Positions 23,173 to 34,225 of a stretch of DNA of 64,000 bases are shown here, in pieces. The stretch spans positions 18,334,501-18,398,500 of the forward strand of contig CM076960.1 in NCBI GenBank assembly GCA_039566865.1. The letters run 5' to 3'. A program made the position numbers and the translations under genes. The number at the start of each line of letters is the position of its first letter. Position 1 is the stretch's first letter. Below the pieces are notes generated by a model, which was not told where the DNA came from, searched no databases, and saw nothing but the letters and a program-made list of their open reading frames with translations. Origin of the DNA: Aurelia coerulea. Taxonomy: Eukaryota > Cnidaria > Scyphozoa > Semaeostomeae > Ulmaridae.

Positions 23173-24079
23173 AGGAGGGTACTCTTTGAGGTCAGGATCT
23201 ATGATGCGATGATGTTTGTGATTCCAAAAACAGAATTCAAGACACGTGGAGATCGATCTTTCACTGCTGCAGCTCCAAAACTCTGAAATATTTTACCAGT
23301 TCATGTTAGAAAATCTCAGGACATTGAACATCTAAAATCAAAATTAAAAACACATTTATTTACTTCTGCTTTTAAGCAATAAATGACATTTATCCTTTGA
23401 TATTTTCTTTCAGCATTTTACCTGTACATCTTTTAACTAAACTCGATATTATTTTACTTTTTACTTTGGAATGAAATTTTCAGTGCCTCAGAATATACAG
23501 GCTGTCGCAAAAAATTGTGCCCTGTTTGCCTGAAGATGTTAACAAAACGGCAAAAGATTCTTGCCAAACTTATGCATGATGTTGCTCTTCAGATCTTCAA
23601 TTAAAGTTTGCTACCATCCCCGTAAAAATCCGTTGAAAAATGATGGAGCTATGGCCTTCAGAAGACCAAATTGGACTGATGACTGAAACCAGCGGTCGGC
23701 CATTTTGTCTTACTATTTTGCAGCGAGAAATAATAAGTGAACGGTCGAATCCGGTATATCAACTCAAAACGGAACCTCTTTATCAATTCCACGAGCCTCC
23801 TATTCATCTGGCGCACAGTGCAGCGGGTGTTAAAACAATAGTGAATCCTCCGCAGTACAAGACAAAGCGTTGCCGTGTAAACAGAACCCCAATCCGATAT
23901 GAAATGAATAAGGCATCGTGTACACGGGACCTAAATGATCTATAGATACTCTAGTTAGTCCAACGGGAACAGATTGGAAATTTGGAGAAAAGTGTTTGAT
24001 CCCCCCTCCGCCTTAAAAACCTCATCAATTCTAAACTGAATTGAACTTTCTGTCTACCACATACTGAATTGAAATCATA
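23173..24079. other. intergenic stretch, one possible element end
   Basis: A terminus-like tatacaggctgtcgcaaaaa is at about 23497, but no right end is found. The open frame at 23640-23945 starts within the same repeat-like DNA and shows no known domain, so I do not call it a gene. Confidence 0.35.
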
Positions 24080-24335
24080 CACTCTTCTTTATAAGAATAA
24101 CGTTTATAAGAATATTCAGGCTCGGAATCATACAAATTTTCAGAATATCATGAGAATATTGCTCATCCTCAGCTCGCATATTTGTGTCTCATTTTTCAGC
24201 AGTAGTGGCCCGTTTTGCGATGTTTATTTACAGCAAAGAATCGCGTAACTGACATTTTTTGTTTTTTCAAAAACCGTGGTTTCTATACGAGGCTAGAAAA
24301 AATTTATAGTATTCTTATAAAAAAAGAAAAGACTG
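24080..24335. mobile_element. TA-flanked MITE, AAGAATATT family, copy A
   Basis: TA-CACTCTTCTTTATAAGAATA ... ATTCTTATAAAAAAAG..GACTG-TA. The word aagaatatt/agaatat recurs inside. It is collinear with the copy at 32483-32843, sharing cataTTTGTGTCTCATTTT and gttttgcgatgtt. Non-coding. Confidence 0.78.
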
Positions 24336-24931
24336 TATGATTGATAGCAGCTAGCAGGCTTTTCTGTCTCGTTGTGATTTGACTAATTCTGTTAGTTTAA
24401 CTCTTTTCATTTTGCAATTGTTTGCGACAACAAACTAAATTATTTGAATGTGATTATAAACTGAATAGAAGTGGCTTTTAATTTAATAAAATTCGTTAAA
24501 ATCTCGCTAGAATGTTATATACATTTGATGGGAATTCTATCAAGTTATCTCAAGTATTTAGGGTGAAGATGTTTTCGTCGTGCAATGCGATTTAGATCAA
24601 ATGATTGTTTTCATGAAATCGAAACAACAAGAATCCTAATGTCTTTCTGCAACGCACCAAATTGTTCTGTATATCTGTGATATCTCTGTCAAAACAGCAA
24701 GGTTTTTTCCTATTTCAAACAGTTCAGTTCAGGTCAATTTCAGAGTCCGACAATGAACTAAATAACGAACTAAGAAAACCCGACCAAATTACAAATATGA
24801 AAACAACGAAATTGACAAAATTATGCAGGGTTAAAGAAACTAAAGAAATTCGTTTGCACGTGAATTGATATTTTTCATACTGTATTTTAAAAGTGTAAAA
24901 ACTTGGTACTGTAGTGTATACTAAATATAAT
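24336..24931. other. AT-rich intergenic stretch
   Basis: Nothing recognised. Overlapping short frames on both strands around 24662-24939 lack support. Confidence 0.35.
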
Positions 24932-25133
24932 AGGTGCAAGAAGAAAAACGGACGCGAAAAACAGACAGATTTTTCAGCACACTGAGGCCTTTCAAACTTA
25001 CGTTATCATCAGAGTGTGCGTAACAGTTAGTCACACTCTGATGATAGTTACTCATACTATGATGATAACATAAGTTTGAAAGGCCTTAGTGTAATGAAAA
25101 ATCTGTCTGTTTTTTGCGTCCGTTTTTCTTCTA
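24932..25133. repeat. near-perfect foldback, about 90 bp arms
   Basis: The arms carry agaagaaaaacggacgc, acagacagattttt, cactgaggcctttcaaactta and atcatcagagtgtg with their complements on the other side. Two extra copies of the atgatgat/cacactctgatgat word sit at the centre. A fragment of an arm recurs at 19375-19415. Confidence 0.82.
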
Positions 25134-25200
25134 GTACCTTTTTTTAAAAGTGTAAATGTATGCCGTTCCGTCTATCGGAATGGACGTAAATCTAGGGATA

Positions 25201-25597
25201 CAGTAGAAACCCGCATAAAAGAACCTAGGTTTTTTCTGGGCAGCCTGAATTGGTTCTTAGTTAAATGGCTGCTATTCTAAATTCCAGCCTGTAAGGTTCT
25301 TAAAAAGGTTCTTATATACGAGCAGGCCTTGCACACATTAACACTGTTTTCCAGCCCAAGAATTCTTGAGATTTCTTGAGAATTCTTGAGAACAAATCTT
25401 TTGTACCAATGAAGAATCTGATCAGGATGTGAAGAATTCTAAAAATTCTTGTCACTTTAATAATTTACATTAAAGCTATTATATAAGAACCTTTCCCAGT
25501 TTCAGCCTATTAGGGGTTCTTATTTAGGGGGCTTTAAAGATTGAATTTGAGCCTCTAGGTTCTTATAAAACAGGTTCTTTTATGCGGGTTTCTACTG
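25201..25597. mobile_element. pogo/Tigger-like MITE with iterated GGTTCTTA word
   Basis: TA-CAGTAGAAACCCGCATAAAA ... TTTTATGCGGGTTTCTACTG-TA, with perfect outer ends. The word aagaacc/ggttctta recurs in both directions. A CAGT(A/G)GAA start with TA target is typical of pogo-like DNA transposons. A second repeat (about 25325-25460, ccttgcacacattaa ... aagaattcttg) lies inside and has a relative at 33963-34183. Confidence 0.85.
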
Positions 25598-25604
25598 TAC
25601 TAAA

Positions 25605-25705
25605 ATCTACGATACACGATGCCTATTACACTATCTTACATAAAATACTCTATGATACTACAAAGACGATACCACGAGGAGTAAAATGTCATGTCTACCC
25701 CCTCG
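25605..25705 (-). repeat. LINE-tail-like dispersed repeat, copy 3
   Basis: The core atgatactacaaagacgata, then ccacgaggag, then atgtctacccc matches the copies at 13560, 21350 and 35210, same orientation. It abuts the right end of the pogo-like element. Confidence 0.5.
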
Positions 25706-25915
25706 AAAGAACATGGAAATCGTCCAAAAACTACATATAACTACCACTAGAAAGGAAATTTACAAAAAAGGGGACTTAACAATTACTTGACGGATAGCAG
25801 TAATCGAGGCAGTAATTCAAACTAATTCCATCAAATTGACCAGTTTCATGGATAGAATGTAGAGTTCAGGATATTTCTATTAATTTCATCAGGGAGGTCT
25901 TAATTACCTACCCTG

Positions 25916-26055
25916 CAGAGACGTAGGAACCGGGGGCACTGGGGGCACGTGCCCCCCTCCCCCAAGATTTTGCAGTAACCTAATAAGTGCCTTTCTTATT
26001 TTCAAAAAGTGCTCCTTTAGCGAAAAAAGTGCCCTTGAAGTGTCGTAGAATTGCT
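25916..26055. mobile_element. hAT-like MITE, CAGNGACGTAGGAAC family, partial
   Basis: Starts cagagacgtaggaaccgggg, continues with cacgtgcccccc and ends around gcccttgaagtgtcgta, corresponding to most of the complete copy at 41909-42076 in inverse orientation. The second end is missing. Confidence 0.6.
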
Positions 26056-26615
26056 TACAAAACGGACGAGAATATTTATATTGTCTGAGCTGCAGTGGTC
26101 CACCAGTGATCTAGTGATCTGGATCTCCTAACGCTCCTTCGCGTGGCGAAAACAAAACCTTCTAACAGGGGCTACTACCTTAACAATTACAAAGTCGTGA
26201 AAGTGCGAAGAAGAAAAGCAAGGCGAAGCAAGTAGAAGAATATACACTCAATTTTTTACTCAAAACATCATTCATTCAAGACTGCAGATGTGAGCAGTTC
26301 ATGCTACGTATTTCACTGTGTGTAAATTTGCTAATTACAGGACAGGTGGGCTTTTAAAATTAAAAGAAAAAGGATTTCACCAGGTGCTTGTCTGGTCTGG
26401 AGGCGGGCCTAAAAGTCTTAAGAGTGGAGACATCAACAGTACTTTAACAGTTGATCGAATTTGTGTGTATACTGCGTTCACAGCAAGGATTTACTGTAAC
26501 ATTGGCTGCATTTTAGTTCAGAACGAGTTCATTGGGTTCAATTCTACTCTCTAATCTGGTGACCCCTGCACTCTACTCTGACTGACAGGCCCATGCATGC
26601 ACTGCCCCTGCAAAA
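26056..26615. other. 5' flank of the gene at 26616
   Basis: Presumed promoter or 5'UTR. A short frame at 26318-26554 shows no domain. No TATA box can be assigned. Confidence 0.3.
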
Positions 26616-27949
26616 ATGTTTAATCTACCAAGATGTGCCTCGCTTATCAATGAAGATGTAGATGCCCAGAAATTCTTCAGACAGCTGGCAAATCTTGATT
26701 TGAAAGACGAAGATAGTTTCCAACCATTTCTTCAAAAGTTCAGAGGAGTGAAATTCAGAGTTTCTGGAATTAGTGAGAGAATTATGATCACAGGAAGCCC
26801 AACAGATGCAACTGCTGAATTTGAACAATTTTCTCTTGATCTTTGGAAGCAGTATTATGTTCAAGAAGATGTTTATCAGTTAGCAATATTAGAAGACAAG
26901 TCACCATTGGAGGTATGTGTTCAATCTGTGTAAAACTAGCGTATTTTGTTTGCTATGATGTGCTCTGATATGTGATGCTGTATAACTGATCACAGAGGCA
27001 GAGCATGTCATTGGACAGAATGGCAGTAAATGAAATCCCTTGCATTTGATAGAAATGTTACTGAAAATTGGATGCTGCGCTATACTAGAATTGCACATCT
27101 GTACCCGCATTGATCCTAATTGAAAACCCTACCGAAAACCCCACCAAAGCCCTGAATGTATACGATTCTAGGATAGGACTGAACACAGCCAACCTCTGCA
27201 GCAATTTGGCACTGATTTTGCAATCTATGTAGCAAGTGCCAAAGCAGAGGACGACAAAGTGTGGGAACAGGGAAACACCTTTCCTAGGAAATTTTTGCAA
27301 GATTTTTAGGCTGCAGGAATTTTTTCTGATAGGAAGCTTTGACAATCTTAAGGCAGGGGGCATTGTTGTGTACTGAATTCCTTGATCTGACAAAAAATTT
27401 TCATGCAAACCACTAAAAAACTTCAATCAAATCTGAAAATGTTCATTTTGATCCAATCTTCATCTAACAAATTAAAAAGCACAATGCCACCCTCCTAATA
27501 TATAGATATACAGCAAAGAATTATGAATACATGATTTCAACCCAAACCTTCAGTTTGACTTCTGCAAACTAGATACATGAAACAAGAAAGACAAAATAAT
27601 TTATTGAAAGATTTGCTAATAAAGACAATTCGCTGTACAACAACGTTGTTGCCTCATAACCAAATTAATCATTCACAATATTGGAACAATTTTGAAGTGT
27701 CCTAAAAAGTTTTCATTTATCCTACAGGGCCTGTTTATTGGGAAAAATACTGGCAAAGTATACATTTGCGCTCAAGCGGATGACTTTTCACAGCAAAAGG
27801 TGGTATGCATTGGTGACAATTTGCACAATTTCATTTGGGTTGGTCCGACACCTCCAGTTGAGTACCACAGTGGTTCATGTATCCTTGACGGTTGCTATGG
27901 ATGTTTTGACCCTGTTATTAGGGACAGGCTTCTTCATTTCAAACATTAA
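26616..27949 (+). CDS. unrecognised two-exon gene, 172-residue protein
   Basis: Exon 1 is 26616-26912 and exon 2 is 27728-27949; donor TTGGAG|GTATGT, acceptor ATCCTACAG|GGC, phase 0, total 519 bases. The first exon is rich in charged and aromatic residues and looks alpha/beta (KFRGVKFRVSGISERIMI, SLDLWKQYYVQEDVYQLAIL). The second has beta-rich segments (KVYICAQADDFSQQKVVCIG, NFIWVGPTPPVEYHSG) and a Cys cluster in GSCILDGCYGCFDP. There is no signal peptide or membrane segment. AATAAA follows at 28024. I do not recognise the family. It could be the end of a longer gene if upstream exons exist, but the ATG is well placed. Confidence 0.62.
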
Positions 27950-28023
27950 TCAAGGAAGATTTTAAATATTTGGGCAATGTATCTGAAATATTACTCTTAC
28001 AATTATTTCATGTGTAGCAATAG

Positions 28024-28029
28024 AATAAA
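28024..28029 (+). promoter_or_regulatory. candidate polyadenylation signal
   Basis: AATAAA 75 bases after the stop codon of the gene at 26616-27949, on the same strand. The spacing fits a short 3'UTR. Confidence 0.5.
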
Positions 28030-28424
28030 AATTACATGCTTACAGTTTGCTCATTGCTCAAACTTCTGATTCAACTTTTTGTGGCAGAAAATTTGACAGA
28101 AGAGCATGAAATTATTTCTGCAGGGAATGCCTTTATCACTGATTAATTGCATAATGCAAGTGACATGTTATTAATCTTGTGAAAAAATTTTAATTTATTT
28201 ATTGTGAGCATTTTTAAGTACAGAGACTTTAAACATGCTTCAATGCAGATTTTCAGTGCAGGTTTTCAGTGCAGGAATTCCTTCCTATTAATTTTACATG
28301 ATTTGAGCTCATTTTATTTTTTCTTTCATACTGAAAGTGCAATGTATGCATTATGCTAATTTTTGCTGCAAGTAAAGAATTTAATTTACAGTATCCAATC
28401 TTTAATATATTTTTAGTTTTGGTT

Positions 28425-28672
28425 TGCGGGCAAGATGGGACAAAATGAGTCACAGTGGGACAAAATGGTTTCTTGAAAATTCATTGATTTCAATGTTATT
28501 GTGTTTTATTCAAAGAAAACAAATTTTTATCATGAACAAAAGACAATTTTATTTGTTGAAAAACTGCTTGTTTACAATTAAGTGCACTTTTCCACAATTT
28601 CAAGAAGCAAAAAATCAGGTGACCCAATTTTATCCAACTCTGATCCATTTAGCCCCACTCCACGCCGAAACA
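28425..28672. repeat. foldback with iterated TGGGACAAAATG word
   Basis: The left side has atgggacaaaatgagtcacag and then gtgggacaaaatgg. The right side has the complement-like acccaattttatccaac and ccatttagccccactcca. The arms are imperfect. The open frame at 28424-28687 runs along it and is not a gene. Confidence 0.55.
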
Positions 28673-28745
28673 ACTTTTGACTGTTAATCAGTTGCATTCA
28701 CATTTTTGATATTTTGCTTTATTTCATTATTAGCATCATTGTGTA

Positions 28746-29159
28746 CACGTTTTTTCATAAGAAACTGGTTTATAAGAAACTAGTACTACGATGGCCAAAA
28801 ATTTAAGAAACTCTAGTACTACGCTCAAGAACAGTTAAGAAACTCTTAAAACTTTATTTCTGTATGTCTCTCTTATTCTACGTCTCTCTAACAAAGGTAC
28901 CTTCGTCTTTTATTGACTTTTAACTGCAAAATTGGTAAATTTTTGCCTTGATGTGCATGGCTTCCCTGGCTTCTTCTTGATGACAATGTCAATGCAAATG
29001 GAAGCCCTTTGTCGAGAAGAAGGCTCGACTTCGAACAATACCGCAATTTTAGGCCCAAAAGAATAAAAAACTAATTAAGAACTAAAACACCGACAATTTC
29101 ATGCGAAATTAAGAAACTTTTAGTACTAGTGCTGATCCAAGTTTCTTATAAAAAACGTG
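28746..29159. mobile_element. TA-flanked MITE, AAGAAACT family, copy B
   Basis: TA-CACGTTTTTTCATAAGAAACT ... AGTTTCTTATAAAAAACGTG-TA. The word aagaaact/agtactagt recurs. Its middle (ggtaccttcgtctttta..., tttgccttgatgtgcatggc) is found inverted at about 31860-32117. Confidence 0.82.
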
Positions 29160-29636
29160 TATGTCAATGATCTTTGTAGCTTGTGGTCATTTATCAAAAT
29201 TGATATTGAAGTATTTAGCATTTTAGCAATTATACAAACAAACAATACTTCATACAATTTGAATCATTCAAATCTGTCAGAGAACATAAATTTTCGAAAT
29301 GGGGAACTTTTTTCTGGCTCACCCGACATGCTACAAAAAGCCTCCATTTTCGACAAATTTCTGTTGTGATTGATTTTTTCTATATGAGCTCAGAGCCTAA
29401 ATCAAATTCAGGATTGATTAGGTGCTCCTAATAACTCGAAATATCTTAGTTTAGTATTTACTTTGGTCATAAGCTACTTCAGACAATACGTACCAAAGCA
29501 GCCGGTCTTTTGAAGTAATTTCTAGTGGGATTATCCTGTATTATGCAATTAAAATTTCCTATTTCCTAGATCCCTATGACATGCTGTATCATGGCAAATG
29601 AATGAAGCCAATGTGCTTTAACTTATAATAGTCTAT
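29160..29636. other. intergenic stretch, nothing recognised
   Basis: AT-rich; a 70-codon frame at 29157-29369 starts in the repeat end and has no known motif. Confidence 0.35.
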
Positions 29637-29740
29637 CTCAAATTAGATGTCACCTGCAAATGCCCGCGAATAGCAACAATATGATTGTTTTGCAAAGGAA
29701 TTTTGCGTTATCGCAAATCTCAGGTGACATCTAATTTGAG
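29637..29740. repeat. hairpin with perfect 20 bp arms
   Basis: CTCAAATTAGATGTCACCTG at 29637-29656 is exactly complemented at 29721-29740. The loop is 64 bases. Immediately to its right (29755-29900) is the right half of the second Mutator-like subfamily, ending ttttgagccctatgatgct. Confidence 0.75.
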
Positions 29741-29959
29741 GCGCACTTTAATTTATGCCATTTTTGAACTTATCAAGACATCAAACAATTTCCATGGCAG
29801 ATTTGCAGCAAATACCCTAATTTTCTCTTAAGCTACTCAATTCAAAGAAAAATATAACAGAATTTTACACCCATCTTTTAAAAGTTTTGAGCCCTATGAT
29901 GCTCACGTTTATTCTATACCAGCACAGTTTTGATCCGCTACAAAATCGTTAAACTTCAA

Positions 29960-30690
29960 GAGCGTTTACACTGCCCAGGGGCGGGCAAGTACTGTGAAAT
30001 ATTTGACCCCATGTTTGTCCAGAGGAATTGGAAAAATAACCGGTGCTTTTATCAAATAGTACGACTTTCGTGCCCAAAACAACCAGTTTTTGGGACAAAG
30101 GTGAAATTTGAATATCATTCTTCCTATTCCATCAGTTTGTCACAAAATCAAGTTTCCCAACCTCCTATCTAATCAAAATTCTGAACTTTACGTGTAAACT
30201 GGTTCTCCCTTTGCCTGCTGCCTGCCATATTTAGGCAGAAAAGACTAGTATTTCAAATTTTTCACATAAGTGGTTCTACCTTTGTCCACCAAATTTACAG
30301 AAAAAAGACCAGAAATTACAATTTCTCACTAAAGCGGTTCTACCTTTGTCCGGCAAATTTCCGAAAAAATAGGCCAGAATTTCAAATTTTTTCACCGAAG
30401 CGGTCCTACCATTGTCCGGCAACCGGTTTTGGGACACTTGCACTTTCATATCTTTAATTACTACTTGCTTTGGAAAACAGTAGTAGGTCGAAACTACCGG
30501 TTTTTGGGGACAAACATCGTCAGTGATAGATAATGTTAAAAATTGTCCTTCAAATTGAAGAAAAATAACAGAGGAAATTTGCCATCAAAAACGACCATTT
30601 TTTGGGACAAAGGTGGTGCAAAATTTTTTCATGAACTACCGGTTTTCGGACAAAGGTAGGACCATCCTTCCCAGTGTGACATGCCCGCCC
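29960..30690. repeat. foldback with iterated ACCTTTGTCC / GGACAAAGGT word
   Basis: The outer arms are ccaggggcgggcaagtac and gtgacatgcccgccctt. Inside, (c/t)ggt(t/c)ctacctttgtcc occurs about four times in one direction and (t)tttttgggacaaaggt / ccggttttcggacaaaggta about four times in the other. Non-coding; no clear target duplication. Confidence 0.7.
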
Positions 30691-30713
30691 TTGAAACGGG
30701 ATAGGAGGCTGAA

Positions 30714-30790
30714 CCTAGACTTATGACGATGAATCCCTTGTATCAGGGTCTATGTATCCAAGGGAAGAGACTCTAGGTCATAAGTCTAGG
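30714..30790. repeat. 77-base hairpin with 14 bp perfect terminal stem
   Basis: CCTAGACTTATGAC pairs with GTCATAAGTCTAGG, and an inner cccttg pairs with caaggg. The size resembles a small-RNA precursor, but it may equally be a miniature transposon core. Confidence 0.45.
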
Positions 30791-31009
30791 CTAACCGTTG
30801 CACACGGATCCAAAGGTGTACTGGCACAATTTAAATGGGGTCTCGCACCAATATGTGCGATGAAGGCCTTGGGTGCATTAACATCAAAGATGTCTCAAGA
30901 GTGCAAAGAATATTCTCGATGAAAGGCTATGAGAAGTTTTAGCAAAGGAAAAAGAATTGATATACCCAAGGCCACATGTCCTTGCAATGTTTTTTTCAAT
31001 TTTATTTAC

Positions 31010-31134
31010 CAGGCCCGTAGGAAGGGAGGGGGGCAGTAATTTTGAAAACAATGGTGCTACGTCACAAGATGTATTGTTCTCTATTGTTTTAAGAGCAATT
31101 GCCCCCCAATCAGAAGCTGCTTCCTACGACCCTG
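31010..31134. mobile_element. small hAT-like MITE
   Basis: CAGGCCCGTAGGAAG ... CTTCCTACGACCCTG, flanked by ttatttac and ttatttat, a 7/8 match for an 8 bp duplication. The inner arms continue with ggggggc..tt.tt. Ends resemble the CAGGGACGTAGGAA family at 41909. The frame at 30957-31148 crosses it and is not a gene. Confidence 0.72.
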
Positions 31135-31236
31135 TTATTTATACGTAAATGCATTCATTCAATTAATGAAGCGAAGAATATATACTTGTAATATGAATTA
31201 TATTTTCGTGATACAAGCTGTAATCGAAATTATTAA

Positions 31237-31550
31237 AGGTAATGTGTCCATGTAAGTACAGCGACTTTGCTATTTTCACGTGATATTTCATGTGATCACT
31301 TTACCATAGGTTCAAAAAGATAGCCAGATCTAATATAAGCAGACTGATGACTTGCTTGCGCCTGCGATTCCAGAGTTGAACCCGAAGTCTCACAGCAGGC
31401 AGCCTCGTTGTGAAATGTAAATTCTAGTTTTGCATGTGTTCAGTTAAATTCTACCAATCACAGTGCGCTCCTCGGGCTCTTCGTCAGCATCGTGTCAGCA
31501 CATTTTGACAAGAGTGTATACGCGGCCGTACTTACATGGACACATTACCT
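31237..31550. mobile_element. TTAA-flanked MITE, AGGTAATGTGTCC family
   Basis: TTAA at 31233-31236 and 31551-31554 frames AGGTAATGTGTCCATGTAAG and its exact complement at the other end. The TTAA target is used by piggyBac and Kolobok superfamilies. Non-coding. Confidence 0.88.
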
Positions 31551-31554
31551 TTAA

Positions 31555-31859
31555 TTAATTTCATTTAACATTATATTTACATTGGTCTTATTGTTCGTGG
31601 TACTTTTTTATTCTTTCAGACCCTGCAAAGATACGAAGTTTCCTACATCTCTACACTAAATCGCCGCATATAAGAACCTACAAAAATAAAGACATAGAGG
31701 TTGTTTTTCCCAACTTATGCACGTTGTAACTGAGAACCTGTTTCAGTTTGATGAAAAATATGTTCTTATAGCAGGGTTAGCAAAGTTGATTTTGGATTGT
31801 CATCAGTAAGTTCATTTTTTCCCAGTGGGCTGATAAAGTTTGAACTTCCTTCCCTGCTG
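31555..31859. other. intergenic stretch, repeat-like
   Basis: Contains ataagaacctac and tgttcttatagcaggg words akin to the TA-flanked MITE families, but boundaries are not resolved. Confidence 0.35.
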
Positions 31860-32117
31860 GTTGTAAGCTTCCATTTGCATTGACATTGTCATCAAGAAGA
31901 AGCCATGCACATCAAGGCAAAAATTTACCAATTTTGCTGTTAAAAGTCAAGAAAAGACGAAGGTACCTTTGTTAGAGAGACATAGAATAAGAGAGACATA
32001 CAGAAATAAAGTTTTAGAGTTTCTTAACTGTTCTTGAGCGTAGTACTAGAGCTTCTTAACTTTTTGGTCATCGAAGTACTAGTTTCTTATAAACCAGTTT
32101 CTTATAATAATAACGTG
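31860..32117. mobile_element. TA-flanked MITE, AAGAAACT family, inverted partial of copy B
   Basis: From gcttccatttgcattgacat to TTTCTTATAATAATAACGTG-TA this is the reverse complement of half of the element at 28746-29159. The left half is different or lost. Confidence 0.7.
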
Positions 32118-32482
32118 TAGCCTTTCAAACGCCAGATCTTTTTTTAGTCACCCGGTAGTGCTCGAAAAGCAGGGCAAATGACGCAAATTCGTATCGAATC
32201 GTCTTCTTGCAGAAATGCTGATTTACCTCGCTATTATACCATAAGTTCGTAGTTTCCGAAGAGTATGAATGGTCTCGATACAGATTCCTCTGCATGAACG
32301 GTTTCCTCTGCATTTCAAAATTGCAACTTTTTCTTTTGAACGCCCAGCTTTCGGCAAAACCATCAGAAAATTGCAAAATCACAAAACATGTAAGTGGTTG
32401 GACTAAAGTGAGACTTGGACAAGTCCAGTAAGTGGTGCGCTATATGCAAAAAGTTGAGAGCCATATTTTGCATTTTTCCATA
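32118..32482. other. intergenic stretch, nothing recognised
   Basis: No supported feature. The gtgagacttggacaagt word at about 32410 is shared with the hairpin at 46398-46488. Confidence 0.35.
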
Positions 32483-32843
32483 CACTCTTTTTTTTTTATA
32501 AGAATATTGTCTATAAGAATATTCAGGCTCAGAATCATCCAAATTTTAAGAATATTATAAGAATATTGCTCAGCCTCAGCTCCCATATTTGTGTCTCATT
32601 TTCCAGCAGTTGCCTGTTTTGCGATGTTCATAACATTCTTATTGTTACAATTGCTTAAGTTTTTCTTGCGTTCAACCATTTCTTCAATGATATGACAATT
32701 CTTTGAACTATGTTCGCCTAAAACCATATCAGGTTTGAAAAAATAAGAATACTTTAAGAATATGTTAAGGCTCAAAACGAAGAATTTCTTAAGAATATTG
32801 AGGCTGGAAAAAATTTATAGTATTCTTATAAAAAAAAAGAGTG
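32483..32843. mobile_element. TA-flanked MITE, AAGAATATT family, copy B
   Basis: TA-CACTCTTTTTTTTTTATAAGA ... TTCTTATAAAAAAAAAGAGTG-TA, perfect ends. The aagaatatt word recurs at least seven times in the two directions. It is collinear with 24080-24335 but has about 100 more bases in the centre. Confidence 0.85.
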
Positions 32844-33029
32844 TAGCATTTTTCTGTCCACAAAATCGTTCCGAATGGAACCATTCACCAAAATACTTTC
32901 GGATAATTTTCGAAAGGCGGAAAGAGAACAATAGTGAGTAAACTAGGCAAACTAGGCCAACATTTATTAGAAATTTGATATGAAACTTGCTTTCTCTGCT
33001 CAATATATGCGAAGGCTTTAGCGAAATTC

Positions 33030-33165
33030 AACGATGAAGTTTACTGTGATGAAATGTACCGTTAAATCAACCGTTGAAGGAATTTACCAGTTGACATTTG
33101 CCGTTGAAATTTTCAGGCCCAAATTTACCGATGAAATTTACCGATGAAATTTACCGATGAAATTT
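33030..33165. repeat. short tandem repeat gatgaaatttacc
   Basis: Degenerate 13-20 base units based on ccg(t/a)tgaaattta; the last three units before 33165 are identical. It lies just upstream of the presumed KLHL 5'UTR exon. Confidence 0.6.
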
Positions 33166-33349
33166 GGATTCATTCCCAGTCCCCCAGAAATCACAGCGCA
33201 TCCTGCCGCCTGGGGCCTACACAACAAGTAAAGCAAAGCGAGAAGTCAACAAAAGCAAAGCAACCAAGAAGGACGAAAACTGTGTCAGAAAACAAACTCG
33301 AATGGGTTTCACATCTCATCTTGGCTTCTATAGCTTACAAAGAACGTAG
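33164..33349 (+). other. possible 5'UTR exon of the KLHL gene
   Basis: A relatively GC-rich stretch ending in a strong donor, AACGTAG|GTAAGTATT. The next plausible acceptor on this strand is TTTTTTACAG|GTGAC at 34779, directly before the KLHL start codon. An in-frame TGA at 34781-34783 separates any upstream frame from the KLHL ATG, so the exon would be non-coding for KLHL. This is inferred from splice signals only. Confidence 0.4.
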
Positions 33350-33962
33350 GTAAGTATTAAATGCTTCAGTTGACGGAGTAATGTTGAAATTTCTGGCGAA
33401 AAGAGAATCAAATTGAAAAGGAGAAATATTTAGGCCCATCATCATGTCATATCATTCATGTCAGAAATGATTTATTAGGGAGTGGAGCGATTTCAAGTAT
33501 TTTCCCCTGTGACTGTGTGTTCATGGTTTATAAAGATACCACGTTGCTATCACCTCTTTTGATCTTTTATATGATGGTTCTTTGTAATAATATTAATGAT
33601 GCACAAAAATGATGGATTACAAAAAAATTACCAGAACATATTACTCCTACACAGCACCCACATTTGCAAGGTCATATAACTGTCACATTACAGCCCTGAA
33701 GTAATCCTGCATGGCAGGACGAAATATTGGCAAAAAATAAATTCATCACATTTGCTGTTGTTTTTTGTCGCATTGCGGTGTTTCTGCCTTTAGACTTATT
33801 CATTTTTCATCACCGCAAGCATCTTCGGATCCGACAATCGACGCTGGTATCGTGGCCTTTACTTTTTGAAATTATTTACTGTTTCTAAACTGGGTGTAAA
33901 AATTGTGTTTTTCACCAAACCTTCAGAAATTCAGTAAACTTTCAGATGCTGCTTGTACAGTT

Positions 33963-34183
33963 TAGCCCTTGCACACATTAATGGTTTTTCGTGCCTAAGA
34001 ATTGTTCTGAAAATTTTAATTTCTTGAAAAAATCATTGGTCTTTCACATCTTGCATATTCTTGTCAAAATGTGAAGAATTCCCTGAAAAATCATAAAAAT
34101 TCTTAAGAATTCTTGACAACTGTTAAATCATCTTGAACTGACGATTTTTAAGAAACTGAAATATTATGGTACTGTACACAAGG
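33963..34183. repeat. repeat with ttgcacacattaa and AAGAATTCTTG words
   Basis: The left side agcccttgcacacattaatg, interior gtgaagaatt and cttaagaattcttgac, and the right side gtacacaaggcct. A similar interior is inside the pogo-like element (25325-25460). A third relative may be agg.cctgcgcgcattgacat at about 35490. Confidence 0.5.
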
Positions 34184-34225
34184 CCTACACTGTAATGTCT
34201 TCTATGTTTTATACTATAAGTATAA

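Noticed and set aside
23640..23945. 101-codon ATG frame
   Set aside because: No known motif, sits downstream of a transposon-end-like sequence, no exon signals.
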